Shown here: positions 36,250 through 47,425 of the stretch, piece by piece
Position numbering within the stretch: position 1 is the stretch's first letter
How the letters are laid out: each line of letters starts with the position of its first letter
Source of the DNA: Prunus persica
Lineage: Eukaryota; Streptophyta; Magnoliopsida; Rosales; Rosaceae
Length of the DNA: 64,000 nucleotides
Direction: 5' to 3'
NCBI RefSeq assembly: GCF_000346465.2
Contig: NC_034010.1
Location: 22,238,981-22,302,980 of the forward strand
The notes under the pieces: generated by a model
What the model was told of the DNA's origin: nothing
Seen by the model: the letters and a program-made list of their open reading frames with translations, nothing else
Database searches by the model: none
Program-made: the position numbers and the translations under genes

Positions 36250-36897
36250 ATGGCTGATCACAAGGATCAACATCAGCAGCAGCAACCCCATGGCTCAAAG
36301 AGAGAAGAAGAAGAAGTCATAACAACATTTTCTCCCACGATATTTTCTCCCAAGTCATTTCCCAGGAGAAGAAGAATCAAATACTGTGGAATTGTCATTG
36401 CACTTGTTCTGCTCCAGATTGTAGTGCTTGGGGTGCTTTGCCTCACTGTCTTTCGCTTCAGGGATCCCAACGTCAAGCTGGCTGCAATTTCTGTCGAGAA
36501 TTTCAGCCCGGCGCTTGGAACATCCACTGCCATCAACATGACACTGAGGGCAGAAATTAAGGTGAAGAATCAAAACTGGGGAAAGTTGAAATATGATGAG
36601 AGTGTTTTGGTTGTGTCACATGAGGGTTCTACAGTTGGAGAAGGAACAATTCCAAAAGGGTCTATTAAGATGAGGCACAGCAAGCAGGTGAGCGTTTCGG
36701 TGGAGGCAAAGCTTGATGGTATATCATCATCAAGCAGTGATATTAGTTCAGGGGTTTTGAATTTGAAGAGCTATGCCAAGCTGAGCGGGAAGGTGAGTAT
36801 GGTGGGTCTGGTGAAGAAAAGAAGAAGTGGGGAAATGAATTGCAGTTTGACAATTAGTTTGGCCAGGCAGGCAATCCAGGACTTCCACTGCCAATGA
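36250..36897 (+). CDS. NDR1/HIN1-like LEA_2 membrane protein 1
   Basis: A single exon of 215 residues. An N-terminal Q/E-rich cytosolic stretch and a basic RRRR patch precede one strong membrane helix at about residues 46-68 (GIVIALVLLQIVVLGVLCL), followed by the usual TVFRFRDP and an extracytosolic LEA_2 domain with KVKNQNWGKLKYDES and two N-glycosylation sites (NMT, NCS). The SYAKLSGKV and EMNCSLTI segments near the end match the LEA hydroxyproline-rich glycoprotein group. Family members sit at the plasma membrane as type II proteins and are linked to defence and stress signalling. Function here is inferred from family. Confidence 0.9.
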   Translation: MADHKDQHQQQQPHGSKREEEEVITTFSPTIFSPKSFPRRRRIKYCGIVIALVLLQIVVLGVLCLTVFRFRDPNVKLAAISVENFSPALGTSTAINMTLRAEIKVKNQNWGKLKYDESVLVVSHEGSTVGEGTIPKGSIKMRHSKQVSVSVEAKLDGISSSSSDISSGVLNLKSYAKLSGKVSMVGLVKKRRSGEMNCSLTISLARQAIQDFHCQ

Positions 36898-39312
36898 AAA
36901 TTCTGACTCGGAAGAGGAAGGAAACTTATTGCTTTCTTCTTCTTTTTAGTCTGGAATTTTTTTATTGACTTTACAGTTTTTATCTGGAGTCTCTCTGTTG
37001 TAGTTTTCTGTGATACTTGTGCTGATTATTGTATATGCCTTTATTTGTAAACATTTTTTGTACTTGAGTTTTAGCATGTTCAACCTAAACTAGCTGAATG
37101 AAATCTTCAATTTGTTTTTCCTTGCTTAATTTTCTTATGCAGAGGCAATGCAGAGATTAAACAACTGAATGAAATCTTTAGTAAGTTTTTAGTACAGTCT
37201 GACATACCAAACGAGCCCATTACTGCAATAATTTGGTGCTGCTTTTATTCATCTTTTAAAGATGGTTTGGTTTGCAGTGAGGAACCAAAATCCAAAACCA
37301 CCATGGTTGAAACTTGAGAGAAAAAGTTAGAGACTTGCAGCAAGCAACAAAGACAACGAAATATCCTGATCTGACTTTTCAAAAATTGATGCAATTACTC
37401 CAGTGATGGATTCATTTTTCTTTCCCTAGACCCTTAAAAACTATGTTGCTTTCAAGGATTTAGTCAAGGGAAAGAACATGTATTGATATTCTTGAAAGTA
37501 GCTAGCTAGGTCCAGCAGAAGCTTCTTTGAATTTGATGGTAGATGTTTACGTGTTCTCATCTCTAGTCTCCACAACTAAGTCAACTACATTAGTTTGGAG
37601 CTTGATTTTTGTATATGCACTCAACACACGCAAACATGCATGCAAGTTTTTACACCCAACTTTAGTTATCTCTTTTTATTTCTATTGCTATGCTTTGTTT
37701 AAAATGGTTTTGGTGAAACTGATGGGAAAAGTCAGGCCCGCAAGATTCTAAAGGGCTTTGGCTAGGTTTGACATGCAACAACACTTGTGTTTTGTCCCAT
37801 GGCTTTAAATTTGACAGGCCCAAAAGGTGGGAAGTTGGGAATTTGGACCGATCCTATATATGAAAGTTGGAATCCAATTCATAAATCACATAAAACAAGT
37901 GTGGAACGAGTGATTATTTGGTCGAAACATGCCATTCTTATATGGAATAACCAATATTCACCAATATTATAACACATAACATGTAATTTAATAACATTTC
38001 AATACGTATCATATAATAGTTTCTCACATATCACCGTCTCATAAAATCAAAATTAAATTAAATTAATTGTATTAGCTACACAGTGGGGATCACCATTTGT
38101 TTGCACTTGGTACCAGGCAAAGAGAAGAGGGTTAAAGAAACAATCGCCAAGCAATTAGTCACATAGTGGAAGTAGTAGGTAATGAGCAACATCTATCTTT
38201 TTTATACTTTACAAAGTAAAACCTAGTCAAAAAGAAGGTTAGGCCTTTTCCGTTATGAAGCCTCTTTATATTGTAGTAATGCTGGTAGATGAAATGTTAT
38301 GATGCTAACTATAAATATAAATCTCGTCAAAACAAAAGGGTGCCGGGGAAAGAAAGGCTTCCTTCCTTCCATCCATTTATTTAATATAAATAAATGGAAG
38401 ATGAGAAAGTAGTTAAAAGTTGGTGGCACACTAGGGAATAATTATACAAATTATAATAAAGGAGATTCATTATTATATCCAATACAAGAGTTCAAATTAT
38501 AAAAAAATACTATATAAAATGGACTTTAGAAACACACCCAAATTTATTTACAATAATTTTCTGTTTTAGATGATAATGGTCAATTGCATGAAATAATTAT
38601 ATTTAGAATTTCATATGGTTTGTCTCACTCAAGTAGGCACCAGCACTACCATATTTGACAATCCTTAAAGAGACCTCCCGTCTGCATAAAATCAATCACT
38701 CTCAGAATTTATCATATTATTAGATCGGAATTTAATTAACTTACTCTAGTGCAGCAATTCAGTTCTTTCATATTTCATTCAATTATCCCTAAAACGATGC
38801 GTTTTGCATATCTACAATATCAATATAGAAAATATAAATAAAGACTCTTCATCACATCTAACAAGAGGGGGATTCAAACTTTGGTAAAAATGGGACGAGT
38901 TCAATACTTTAGCCAATTGGCCTAAATCCACATCTACCTTCGTAATTGTGTTGATGTACCTAAAAAAAGTCATTTGTTCAAATTTTATATGAATAATAAA
39001 TCTGAAAAGAAAAAAAATTCATTGTTCAGAGTCTCAAATAGTAGCAGCTTCATACTACAATTATGTGTAAACTTTAGTGGAAGTCAATATTGAACAGCTT
39101 GAAATATTTTGGGTAGGCAAAAGGCACAACAATATGTGCCAACATTTTGTAGGAAACTCATACTTAGCCCATACATATACATACTCCCACTTCCCCCTAA
39201 ACAAACACTATAAAAATACACTACATTCATTTACATATTAACACCAACTCTTCCAAAACCTCAGCTTTCCTTAACCCCTCTCTCCTCCCCATCTCTTCTC
39301 AACCCTCTAGCC
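36898..39312. other. intergenic between the two NHL genes
   Basis: No gene seen. It has a perfect AT-rich palindrome at 38373-38397 (arms CCATTTATTTA and TAAATAAATGG around ATA) and an antisense SINE-like relic at about 38825-38935 (box-B-like GGGGGATTCAAAC). TATAAAAA at 39209-39216 is a likely TATA box of the next gene, about 100 bp before its ATG. Confidence 0.5.
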
Positions 39313-39993
39313 ATGGTGGAGAAGGAGCAGGTCAGACCACTAGCCCCCGCCGCCAACGGCCAGAGCAGCGACGCAGACGAGGCCGCCCTTCACTCAAAGA
39401 AATTTGGACTAAAAAAGTTCATCTACTGCTGTGGCGGCATAACAGCCTTGCTCTTAATCCTAGCCGTGGTGATCATAATTCTAGCGTTCACTGTGTTCCG
39501 CTTGAAGGAGCCAAAGATCAAAATGAACAAAGTCACAGTTACAAGGCTGGAGCTGATCAACGACAACACAACCCCAAAGCCAGGCTCCAACATATCGTTA
39601 ACAGCCGATGTGTCGGTGAAAAATCCCAACGCGGCTTCGTTTAGGTACAACAACACCACCACCACTCTGTATTATCACGGCGTGGTGGTGGGGGAGGCTC
39701 ATGGCTCGCCGGGCAAGGCTAAGGCCCGACGGACCATGAGAATGAATATAACTGTTGATGTCATAACTGATCGGCTCACATCAAATCCCAAGTGGGGGGC
39801 GGACGTGGGATCGGGGTTATTGACTATGAGTAGCTATTCTAGGATTCCAGGGAGGGTGAATATGTGGAATATTATCAAGAGACATGTGGTTGTGAAGATG
39901 AATTGTACCATGACCGTTAACATTTCCAGCCAGGCAATTCAAGAACAAAAATGCAAGAGGAAAGTTACCTCTAGGTTTGTAGTTTATTTATAA
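39313..39993 (+). CDS. NDR1/HIN1-like LEA_2 membrane protein 2
   Basis: A single exon of 226 residues. A hydrophilic N-terminus leads to FGLKKFIYCCGG and a membrane helix of about 24 residues (TALLLILAVVIIILAFTVF), then RLKEPKIKMNKVTV and a LEA_2 domain with TADVSVKNPNAASFRYNN, a run of N-glycosylation sequons and YYHGVVVGEA. The block AKARRTMRMNITVDVIT and the ending VVVKMNCTMTVN are, as I recall, very close to At2g46150. Type II plasma-membrane protein by family. It shares only the domain plan with the gene 2.4 kb upstream, so that pair is old. Confidence 0.92.
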   Translation: MVEKEQVRPLAPAANGQSSDADEAALHSKKFGLKKFIYCCGGITALLLILAVVIIILAFTVFRLKEPKIKMNKVTVTRLELINDNTTPKPGSNISLTADVSVKNPNAASFRYNNTTTTLYYHGVVVGEAHGSPGKAKARRTMRMNITVDVITDRLTSNPKWGADVGSGLLTMSSYSRIPGRVNMWNIIKRHVVVKMNCTMTVNISSQAIQEQKCKRKVTSRFVVYL

Positions 39994-40896
39994 GGTTTTT
40001 ATGTGGAGAAGAGTGAGTAGAATATACGGAGTATATGGATGTAAGCTTTTATAAATATGGTTATATGATACGTGTAGAATTGTACTTTAACTCAATGGTA
40101 TATCATCACCAAAGAGTTTAAACGAACTCGATATAAAAGGCGAACACATTGACCTCACGGGAGAGTTGTTATTATATCGTTAGATTATTAAACATATAAT
40201 ATGATACATCATCCCTTTCATTAGTCTTTGTTTATTCTGATTTTCTTCAATATTGAATCACTCCACTCCAGCACTTTGCCGGTACTTATAGCCAATGCCC
40301 AGAAGTCAATAATGGATCATAAAATAAAATAGCGTATGTGTGATGACATGCTTATGTAAACAGCTCTCCTAAGGATATTTAAACAAATTAATAATTTTAG
40401 ATTAGTTTGGATGCCAACGTTCCTTCAATGGCATTTGATTATTTCCAAGTGGTCTGGCTTTTGGGGGCCAAATCCAAATTCTTTGATCAAAGAAGATAGC
40501 GTTGATCAAAATATCACACGTATTGTATAAAAGAAAAACAATTCAAGTCGAAGCTCAGAGTATACAGAGCTCTTAGCTAGAAAGGAGAAAGATCTCGTCT
40601 ACTTTCCCAACATAGCAAGTTCATGAACACTTCGTGATCTTTTAACATTCTAAATCTAGGGATTTTACTTCATTTTTGTTTTCAAAAATTAGTTTATAAT
40701 TTAATGTATAATATTGAAAATTATCCACGTTATAACACATGTGGATTGATTATATGACATGACAATGTTTTTAAAATACACACAAGTCTCCTGCTTCATA
40801 ATACTTAAACTTAGATGTATGAATGTCAATGAGGTTTAGTCCACTGAAAAATGACATTGAGTTGCAGACAAGTTTTGAACCTTGTTAGTGTAAACT
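39994..40896. other. intergenic after second NHL gene
   Basis: No gene. A weak SINE-like sequence (CTCAATGGTA then GAACTCGAT) lies around 40090-40140. Confidence 0.45.
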
Positions 40897-41915
40897 CAGG
40901 CCATGTTTGGGATTGCTTTTTTTCGCCAAAAACCTGCTTTACTTTAAATTTAAGCAATTTAAGGTGTTTGGTAAAAATAAAATATCCCGATTATTTTAAA
41001 AGCAGTAGCCTTTTGACAGCAGCTTTTAAAAGCAGGCTTTGGGTTGCTTTTCAGAGCTGCTTTCAAAAAAAGTAGAGATGAACATTTAATGAATTTTTTT
41101 AATTCCCAAAATACCATAATTCATTTTTAAAAATGACACTACCTCCACTTCCACATCCAACTCCATCACTTGAACCACCACATTCACTACCTCCACAACC
41201 ACCGCCACTGCCACTATTACCACCATCACCACCACCACATCCTTCTCCTCCTCATCCTTCACCACCACCACTACCACAACCACCACCTCCACCACCACCA
41301 CCACCTCTTCCACCTCCACAACCACTGCCACCACTACCACCACCACCACCACCACCACCACCACCACATCCTTCTCCTCCTCATCCTCCGCCATCACCAC
41401 CACAACCATCTCCTCCTCCAAAACCTCCACACATCCACCACCACCTCCTCCACCACCTCCACCACCACCACCACCACTACTAGCACTACCACCACAACCA
41501 TCTCCTCCTCCAAAACCTCCACACATCCACCACCACCTCCACAACCAACACCACAACCACCACCATGCTGCCACTACCACCACCACCTCCACAACCTTCA
41601 TCCCCACCTCCACCACTACCACAACCACCAACTCCACCTTCATCACCACCACCACCTCCACTCCATCAGTACCACTACCACCACATGATTAGTACATAAT
41701 ACTTTTAACATCATGTATGTTTTAGTCATTATTCACAGTTACAACAATTTTATATTAAAATTTAACAAATAATTTTGACACTGCTTTTTGTACTGACAGC
41801 ACTTTAAAAATATTGTTTACCAAACATAGAGCTGCTTATTTTACAGCTAATTATTTTCAAAGCACATCAAAAGTAACTTTTTAAAAAAATGACAGCAATC
41901 CCAAACTAGGACTTA
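40897..41915. mobile_element. MITE-like element carrying a CCA-rich minisatellite
   Basis: The two ends share a 13-bp perfect terminal inverted repeat GTTTGGGATTGCT (about 40904-40916 and inverted near 41895-41907), and subterminal AAAGCAG/CTGCTTT-type words are mirrored. The style recalls hAT-type MITEs, but I could not identify a clean 8-bp target duplication. The interior holds the expanded CCA tract described separately. Confidence 0.6.
41133..41690. repeat. CCA/CAC-rich minisatellite, about 560 bp
   Basis: Nearly pure C and A sequence built on CCA/CAC triplets with interspersed CCTCCT and CATCC words. It stays open in several frames on both strands (poly-Pro/His on +, poly-Val on -) only because of its composition. 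Longer blocks recur internally: a CAACCATCTCCTCCTCC unit is seen twice, near 41402 and 41494. Confidence 0.92.
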
Positions 41916-42423
41916 AATTTAGACATTTAAACTGAGAGATCTGAATACCAACCATACTGTACTAATAGCTTTATTTTTCATTTCTTAACTTAAAGAAAAA
42001 TGAAAGCCCAAGCCCAACTCAAAACCCATAAACCATGCAAATACAAACAAAATCAAATCCTAATAGTCGTTCTACCCACCACCCAAAAAAAATGAAGGAA
42101 AAAAACAAGAGAAAATTTTAGTTGTAACATGGATAACGCGATTTTCTTATTCCGAACAATAATGTTATGTCACACAAAACTGTAATCACTGCATATGAAT
42201 AGCAAAATTGTGATATTCCTTAAGTTTTCCTTGAAAATTAGGGTGATAATCACTACCACTCGCTCACCACTCACATTTTCCCACCAATTTAATGCTGTCT
42301 CTGGTGTGAGTATTAAATGCAGCAGCTGGAGCACCCACCCACCTTCTCTCCTCTCACCCCCCAAAAAAAAATCACCCAACTCCCAATGGCTAAAACCCCC
42401 CTTCCTCCTCCCCTCCTCTTCCA

Positions 42424-43002
42424 ATGTCGTCCGCCCCAAACCCCACCCACCCCTCCACCCAAAATTACCTAACTACCCTCGGACTCGGCTACGGCATCGC
42501 CATTGCGCTCGGCTTCCTCGTCCTCTTCTCCACTCTCCTCCTGGCTTCCTACATCTGCTGCCGCGTCTCCCGCCACCACCACCACCCGCCTCCCAACCCG
42601 AACCGGAACCCGAACAACTCCGACGGCGTCATCCTCCCCCGAATCATCTTCGTCGCCGAGGACGACAACGACCAGCAGCAGCAAGACGATGAGAACGCCG
42701 TCGTCGGGATCCACCAGAGCGTCATCAACTCCTACCCCAAGTTCCCCTTCTCCAAGGAAGTGGCGGCCGCCGATTCGTCCACGTGCTCCATCTGCTTGTG
42801 CGACTACAAGGACGCCGAGATGCTCCGGATGATGCCCGAGTGCAGGCACTACTTTCACCTGATGTGCCTCGACGCGTGGCTCAAGCTCAACGGGTCGTGC
42901 CCGGTTTGCCGGAACTCTCCGTTGCCGACGCCCCTGTCGACTCCGTTGCAGGAGGTCGTGCCTTTGTCTCAGTACCCGGCCGATCGGAGATGGAGGAGGT
43001 GA
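42424..43002 (+). CDS. RING-H2 E3 ubiquitin ligase, ATL family
   Basis: A single exon of 192 residues. One membrane helix at about residues 21-45 (GYGIAIALGFLVLFSTLLLA) is followed by a Cys/His-rich juxtamembrane part. The linker before the ring has GIHQSVINSYPKFPF, the ATL 'GLD' position, here GIH with the aspartate replaced by histidine. The C3H2C3 RING-H2 reads C-SI-C...PE-C-R-H-YF-H-LM-C...SC-PV-C with all eight ligands and the ATL proline. It should transfer ubiquitin from an E2 at an endomembrane or plasma membrane. Coding GC is far above that of the flanks. It corresponds in position to At3g61550/At2g46160 as I remember them. Confidence 0.93.
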   Translation: MSSAPNPTHPSTQNYLTTLGLGYGIAIALGFLVLFSTLLLASYICCRVSRHHHHPPPNPNRNPNNSDGVILPRIIFVAEDDNDQQQQDDENAVVGIHQSVINSYPKFPFSKEVAAADSSTCSICLCDYKDAEMLRMMPECRHYFHLMCLDAWLKLNGSCPVCRNSPLPTPLSTPLQEVVPLSQYPADRRWRR

Positions 43003-44040
43003 CTGATTGTCCTGATTGACTGATATCTTCTTTGGTTTTTATCCTTTTATTTTTTATTTTTAGTTTGTTTGTTTTGGGTTTAGGGTTTTCTGTTTTCTAT
43101 TGGTGGTGTTGGTTTGGGAATTGGGAAATGTAAATTTGGTCTTTTCTTCTTCTTCTTCTTCGGGTACTGATTTTGTGATATTAGTGAAGTGGATTATGCA
43201 CAAACAACTTGTGTCTCATGGAATTTGATTAATGTTAATTACTTTGATTTGGGTGATGATAAAGTTTTGGAATTCATTTTTAATCATCTACATACATGGT
43301 TGCCAACTTGCCATGGAGACCCTTGTGAATTTTGTTTGTCATTCACTTAAAGCTTCTTGTGTGTTTTTCTTTCTTGCTTGGTACCTAATCATGTTGAGTA
43401 CTTGAAAAAACCAATCTAACAGTAAATCTGGTACCAATTCTTTCTTCAATCACAAGGGTCATAGGGTTAGGGTTGCTTGTGCTTCAATTCAGCTTTCCGT
43501 AAGATATTTGCTATTTTTTCTCGAAAGGGGGGGACTTGGAGCTTTGAAAAAAAGTCAAATTTAACTATGCAAGCATTGTGCAGCAACAGTGTAGCACGTG
43601 TTTGTTCAGTGTTGCGGCTGATCCTCTAGATGTCTCTTAATCACACTGCACAATAACATAATTACCACATTTCTAATGTTTGATTAATTCACCCTTCACT
43701 TTTTTTTTTCTTAAATTTGAAGGAAAAGGAATTAAAAAAGGTGAGGATAAAGAAGAACTGATCCCCATATTCTTAATAAAACAAGAAATCAATCCTTCTC
43801 AATGACTTTTGCATTCTGATAAAGTGCTCATGAAAATCTGCCCAATAAGCTCTTCGATCAAATAAAACAAATGCAACCTTTGGACTCTGATCTCAAAGCT
43901 TCCAATCTCTATGCACCCTTTAGATTTGAATTGTTGCTGAAAATCATTGGGGTTATGTTTGGTTAGCGCTTATTTCGAAAGCTGCTTTTCTTTTCTGTAG
44001 CAGCATACAAATTCCAGCTTTTCATCTCAGTGTGAAAGAT
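43003..44040. other. intergenic between RING-H2 and methyltransferase-like genes
   Basis: No gene. A fragment at about 43950-44010 (TTATGTTTGGTTAGCGCTTATTT then AGCTGCTTTTC) looks like one end of a hAT-type MITE; the other end was not found. Confidence 0.45.
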
Positions 44041-45474
44041 ATGGGGAAACCAAATGTTTTTAATAAGTTAGGAACATGGAGAGGAGGAGTTCGCAGCTCG
44101 ATCTTTGTATTAAGTATCTTTGCTCTTCTCATCTCTCTTGGTACTTTGTCCAAATTCAACTCTCTCGGATCATTTCATGTCACTGATACTCTCTGCAATT
44201 ATGTAAACCCTGAGAGCCAAAGCAGGCCAGACAGCCATGTGAGAAGAACTCTTGAAACTGTTATTCAGAAAATCCAACAAGAGCTCGACAAGTTCAGAGA
44301 TTCAGAACCAGAGCCGTCTTCATCGAAACATGTACTGAAATACAATTCCTTTCTTGCTGATATTTTGGGGCATATTGAGTCAGTGCGGACATCTCTGTCA
44401 CAGAATGAAGAGACTCATGAGCTGAACAGTGGTGCCAAAGACATCCATCCTCTCTTAAAACCGAAGCAGCAGTCCGATGAGCCTGCAGATTACTTTCTGA
44501 TCGAGGAGATTCGAAAGTATGTCAAGATCAAGCCGAATAGATTAGGAAAGCAGAATTTCATGGGAGCCAATGGAACTTTCACCAGTATTGGCCATGCTTG
44601 CTTTGCTATGAAGAAAGAGCTTGAAGAATACATGGACTATGACATTGGTGAAATCTGCAATGATGATTGGAGGCTGGCTCAGAAGCTAATGGTTCATGGA
44701 TGTGATCCACTTCCAAGGAGGAGGTGCTTTTCCAGGGCCCCAAAGCTATACAGCAAGCCATTTCCAATTCATGAGTCCATGTGGAAGCTCCCTGATAATC
44801 GAAATGTCCGGTGGAGCAACTACAGGTGCAAAAACTTTACTTGCTTGGCAAGCAACAAGACTCAAAAGGGGTTCTTCAAATGTGCAGATTGCTTCAATCT
44901 TCAAGACCATGAAAAGCCCAGATGGATCAAACCAGCATATCTAGACACCAATTCAAATGTGACTGCAGATTTCCTCATCCCTGAAGTGCTTAACATCAAG
45001 CCTGGAGAGATCAGAATTGGACTGGATTTTAGTGTAGGAACTGGGACTTTTGCAGCCAGGATGAGGGAATTCAATGTCACTATTGTCTCAGCAACTATCA
45101 ATCTTGGGGCACCTTTCAATGAAATGATAGCTCTTCGTGGACTCGTCCCACTTTACTTGACGATCAATCAACGGGTGCCATTTTTCGATAACACTCTGGA
45201 TTTGATCCACACAACAAGATTTCTAGATGGTTGGATTGATTTTGTGCTGCTGGACTTTGTTTTGTATGATTGGGACAGAGCTCTGAGGCCTGGGGGTTTC
45301 TTGTGGGTTGACAGCTTCTTCTGTTTGAAGGAGGATTTGAGTGATTATTTGGAAGCCCTTAGGATGCTGAGATATAAGAAGCACAAATGGGTTGTTGTTC
45401 CAAAGCTTGATAAAGATGATAAAGAGGTTTTCTTTTCTGCTCTATTAGAAAAGCCGGGTAGACCTTTCCGGTAA
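44041..45474 (+). CDS. membrane-anchored SAM-dependent methyltransferase-like protein
   Basis: A single exon of 477 residues. The open frame extends upstream to a GTG at 44032; the first ATG is 44041. A short basic N-terminus and a membrane helix at about 19-38 (SSIFVLSIFALLISLGTL) predict a type II anchor, likely Golgi. A coiled, E/Q-rich stem follows, then a cysteine-containing region (CDPLPRRRCFSR, NYRCKNFTC, GFFKCADCF) and a C-terminal Rossmann methyltransferase domain with motif I IGLDFSVGTGTFAARM and post-I V-S-A-T-I-N-L-G. The LRPGGFLWVDSFF segment is the usual post-II strand. It belongs to the At4g01240/At3g05390/At1g29790 group by recollection. The substrate is unknown. Confidence 0.88.
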   Translation: MGKPNVFNKLGTWRGGVRSSIFVLSIFALLISLGTLSKFNSLGSFHVTDTLCNYVNPESQSRPDSHVRRTLETVIQKIQQELDKFRDSEPEPSSSKHVLKYNSFLADILGHIESVRTSLSQNEETHELNSGAKDIHPLLKPKQQSDEPADYFLIEEIRKYVKIKPNRLGKQNFMGANGTFTSIGHACFAMKKELEEYMDYDIGEICNDDWRLAQKLMVHGCDPLPRRRCFSRAPKLYSKPFPIHESMWKLPDNRNVRWSNYRCKNFTCLASNKTQKGFFKCADCFNLQDHEKPRWIKPAYLDTNSNVTADFLIPEVLNIKPGEIRIGLDFSVGTGTFAARMREFNVTIVSATINLGAPFNEMIALRGLVPLYLTINQRVPFFDNTLDLIHTTRFLDGWIDFVLLDFVLYDWDRALRPGGFLWVDSFFCLKEDLSDYLEALRMLRYKKHKWVVVPKLDKDDKEVFFSALLEKPGRPFR

Positions 45475-47425
45475 TCTTAGATTTGATCTTAATTATGTCT
45501 GCTAATCACATAATTGATCTTATGTCTGATAATCTTTATTGTGTTTACATGAACTTAAAATTTTGAATATGATTTCATTTCCAGTTAGATGAGGTTCAAT
45601 GTGAATGTGATGTGTATGCTTAGTTTTTTCTGCCACAAGGGAAAAGTTTCAGCAGAGTCCATTTTTTCTTGTCAAAAAAATAATAATGACCAGAAATTAG
45701 AGGAGTTCACACGGCCATTTTGCATTGTAAGAGCTGTTTGTCAATTTCAGTCATCAATTTTCCCATTTTTCCTTGCTGCAGATAAGGGTCCACAAATGTC
45801 AAGTCGAAGAAAAAGACACTAATATTAGGTATATTGTTTTGCGGACCAGTAGCATGAAACTTGTAGATGTAGCGGTTGCCCAACTTCAAATCTATTCAAA
45901 ATGTTAGGATTAGTAGCTTATATTTTCTAGTCGTTGATAAACATGAGACTCGTAATGCATCAACGCATGGGTGACTCTCTAGTCAAATTCTTGCCAAAAA
46001 CATGAAGCCAAAATAAAAAATAAGAGAGCCTGCATCTTGAAGGGTCCTGTGACATGAGGGCAGGAAGAGTCTTTGTGATCCACGGGCTTCAGGCCCCTCA
46101 TTTGATAATTGTTTGCAAATCAAATAGCTGCAATTTTTTTTCTCTTGCCAAATAAATACTACTGCATGATAAAGAATGGACATCTATCATCATTTTCATT
46201 TCAAGGGTAAAATCTTGATTGATTGTGACTCAAATGTCGACAGTCGATGCACATTCTTTTTAACGGACTCGGATTGCTGTCCAGTGGGCCGACTGGCCCA
46301 GAGCTCTACCAGAAACTGGCGTATTCCGCCAACCAGAAAGATTCCAAGGTCCCATGCCCAAGAAAAGATAAAGAAGAAAGATTCAAAAGCTGCATTAACA
46401 GCTTAAAAGTGTAAAAACCCTCTTGTAAAGTTTAATAAATTACAAACAATTATCTTTCATCTGGAGAGTTAATTTGTACTCGAATCAAGGTAAAATAATA
46501 GCTAACAAAATACTTTAGAAAGTTGAAACTTTACAACTTTCCTATTTTAGTGCTTAAAAGTAAGCCTAAAAGCTCTGAGTTATGATGCCGACTCATGCCA
46601 ATTTTATTTACCGTGCAAATTTGGCATCTTTTTTTTTTCCATCCTAGATCTTAGGTTTTGTCTGAAGCGGAAAATAATAGCTCTCAATTATTAAGGAAAA
46701 TAAATACCACTTCAAGAAATAGTGGCGACTTTGACAAAAAATCAAAAGAAAAACGAAATAGTGGCAAGTCATGCTAAAACAAATTACTCAGACATATTTT
46801 CGGTGAGAATTCAATTCACGAGCTTTCAATGCCTAAATTATAGACTTTTTTGAAGTAGAAAAAACCTCTTGTTCATGTGTAAAACCTACCAACTGTTCAT
46901 ACAATTAATTTTTGTTCTACTTAATTTCGTTATAAACTTGACAAAGTTTTAAAATTTAAATTGATCCCTAAAACCATCCCCATCACAAAACAAAAAAAAT
47001 GAAGGGAAGTAAACAACATCTGAATCTATCTCTAATTCTCTCCATCACACACACATTACGTGGAGCCCTCTAAGAAAAGTGGACCCCACAACCCACCCAC
47101 GAAAAAAAGTCACCCGACCGTCCAAACCACTCATGTCTTGATTGCTCCGCGCCACGTGGTTCGCAACCTTTCAAACCCAAGTCGGTCACTTTACCATTTC
47201 AAATTTTACCGGACCAACTGGCTCAGGACCCGAACCGCAAGGCTCGAGCAAATCAACAAAATCAACGGCCCAGATCTAGTCTCGTGTCCCGCAACCTTAT
47301 ATAGCTCGCTCTTATCCCAACCCCAAAACCCTACTTTACTCTCTGTTATTAGTTCGGTCACTCATCTGAAAGTTTCGGGAGATTTCATTTTCATTTATAT
47401 TTTTGTTTTTGGGGTTTCGGAGATC
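45475..47425. other. intergenic and reticulon promoter
   Basis: No gene. A TATATA box at 47298-47303 precedes the reticulon ATG by about 125 bp, with CCACGTGG at 47153-47160 upstream of it. The rest is AT-rich without repeats I can name. Confidence 0.5.

Noticed and set aside
41086..41661. Long poly-Val/Gly open frame on the minus strand and poly-Pro/His frames on the plus strand
   Set aside because: They exist only because the CCA tract lacks stop codons; no domain, no codon structure, no start context.
45589..46406. Short frames between the methyltransferase-like and reticulon genes
   Set aside because: No domain or splice structure linking them.
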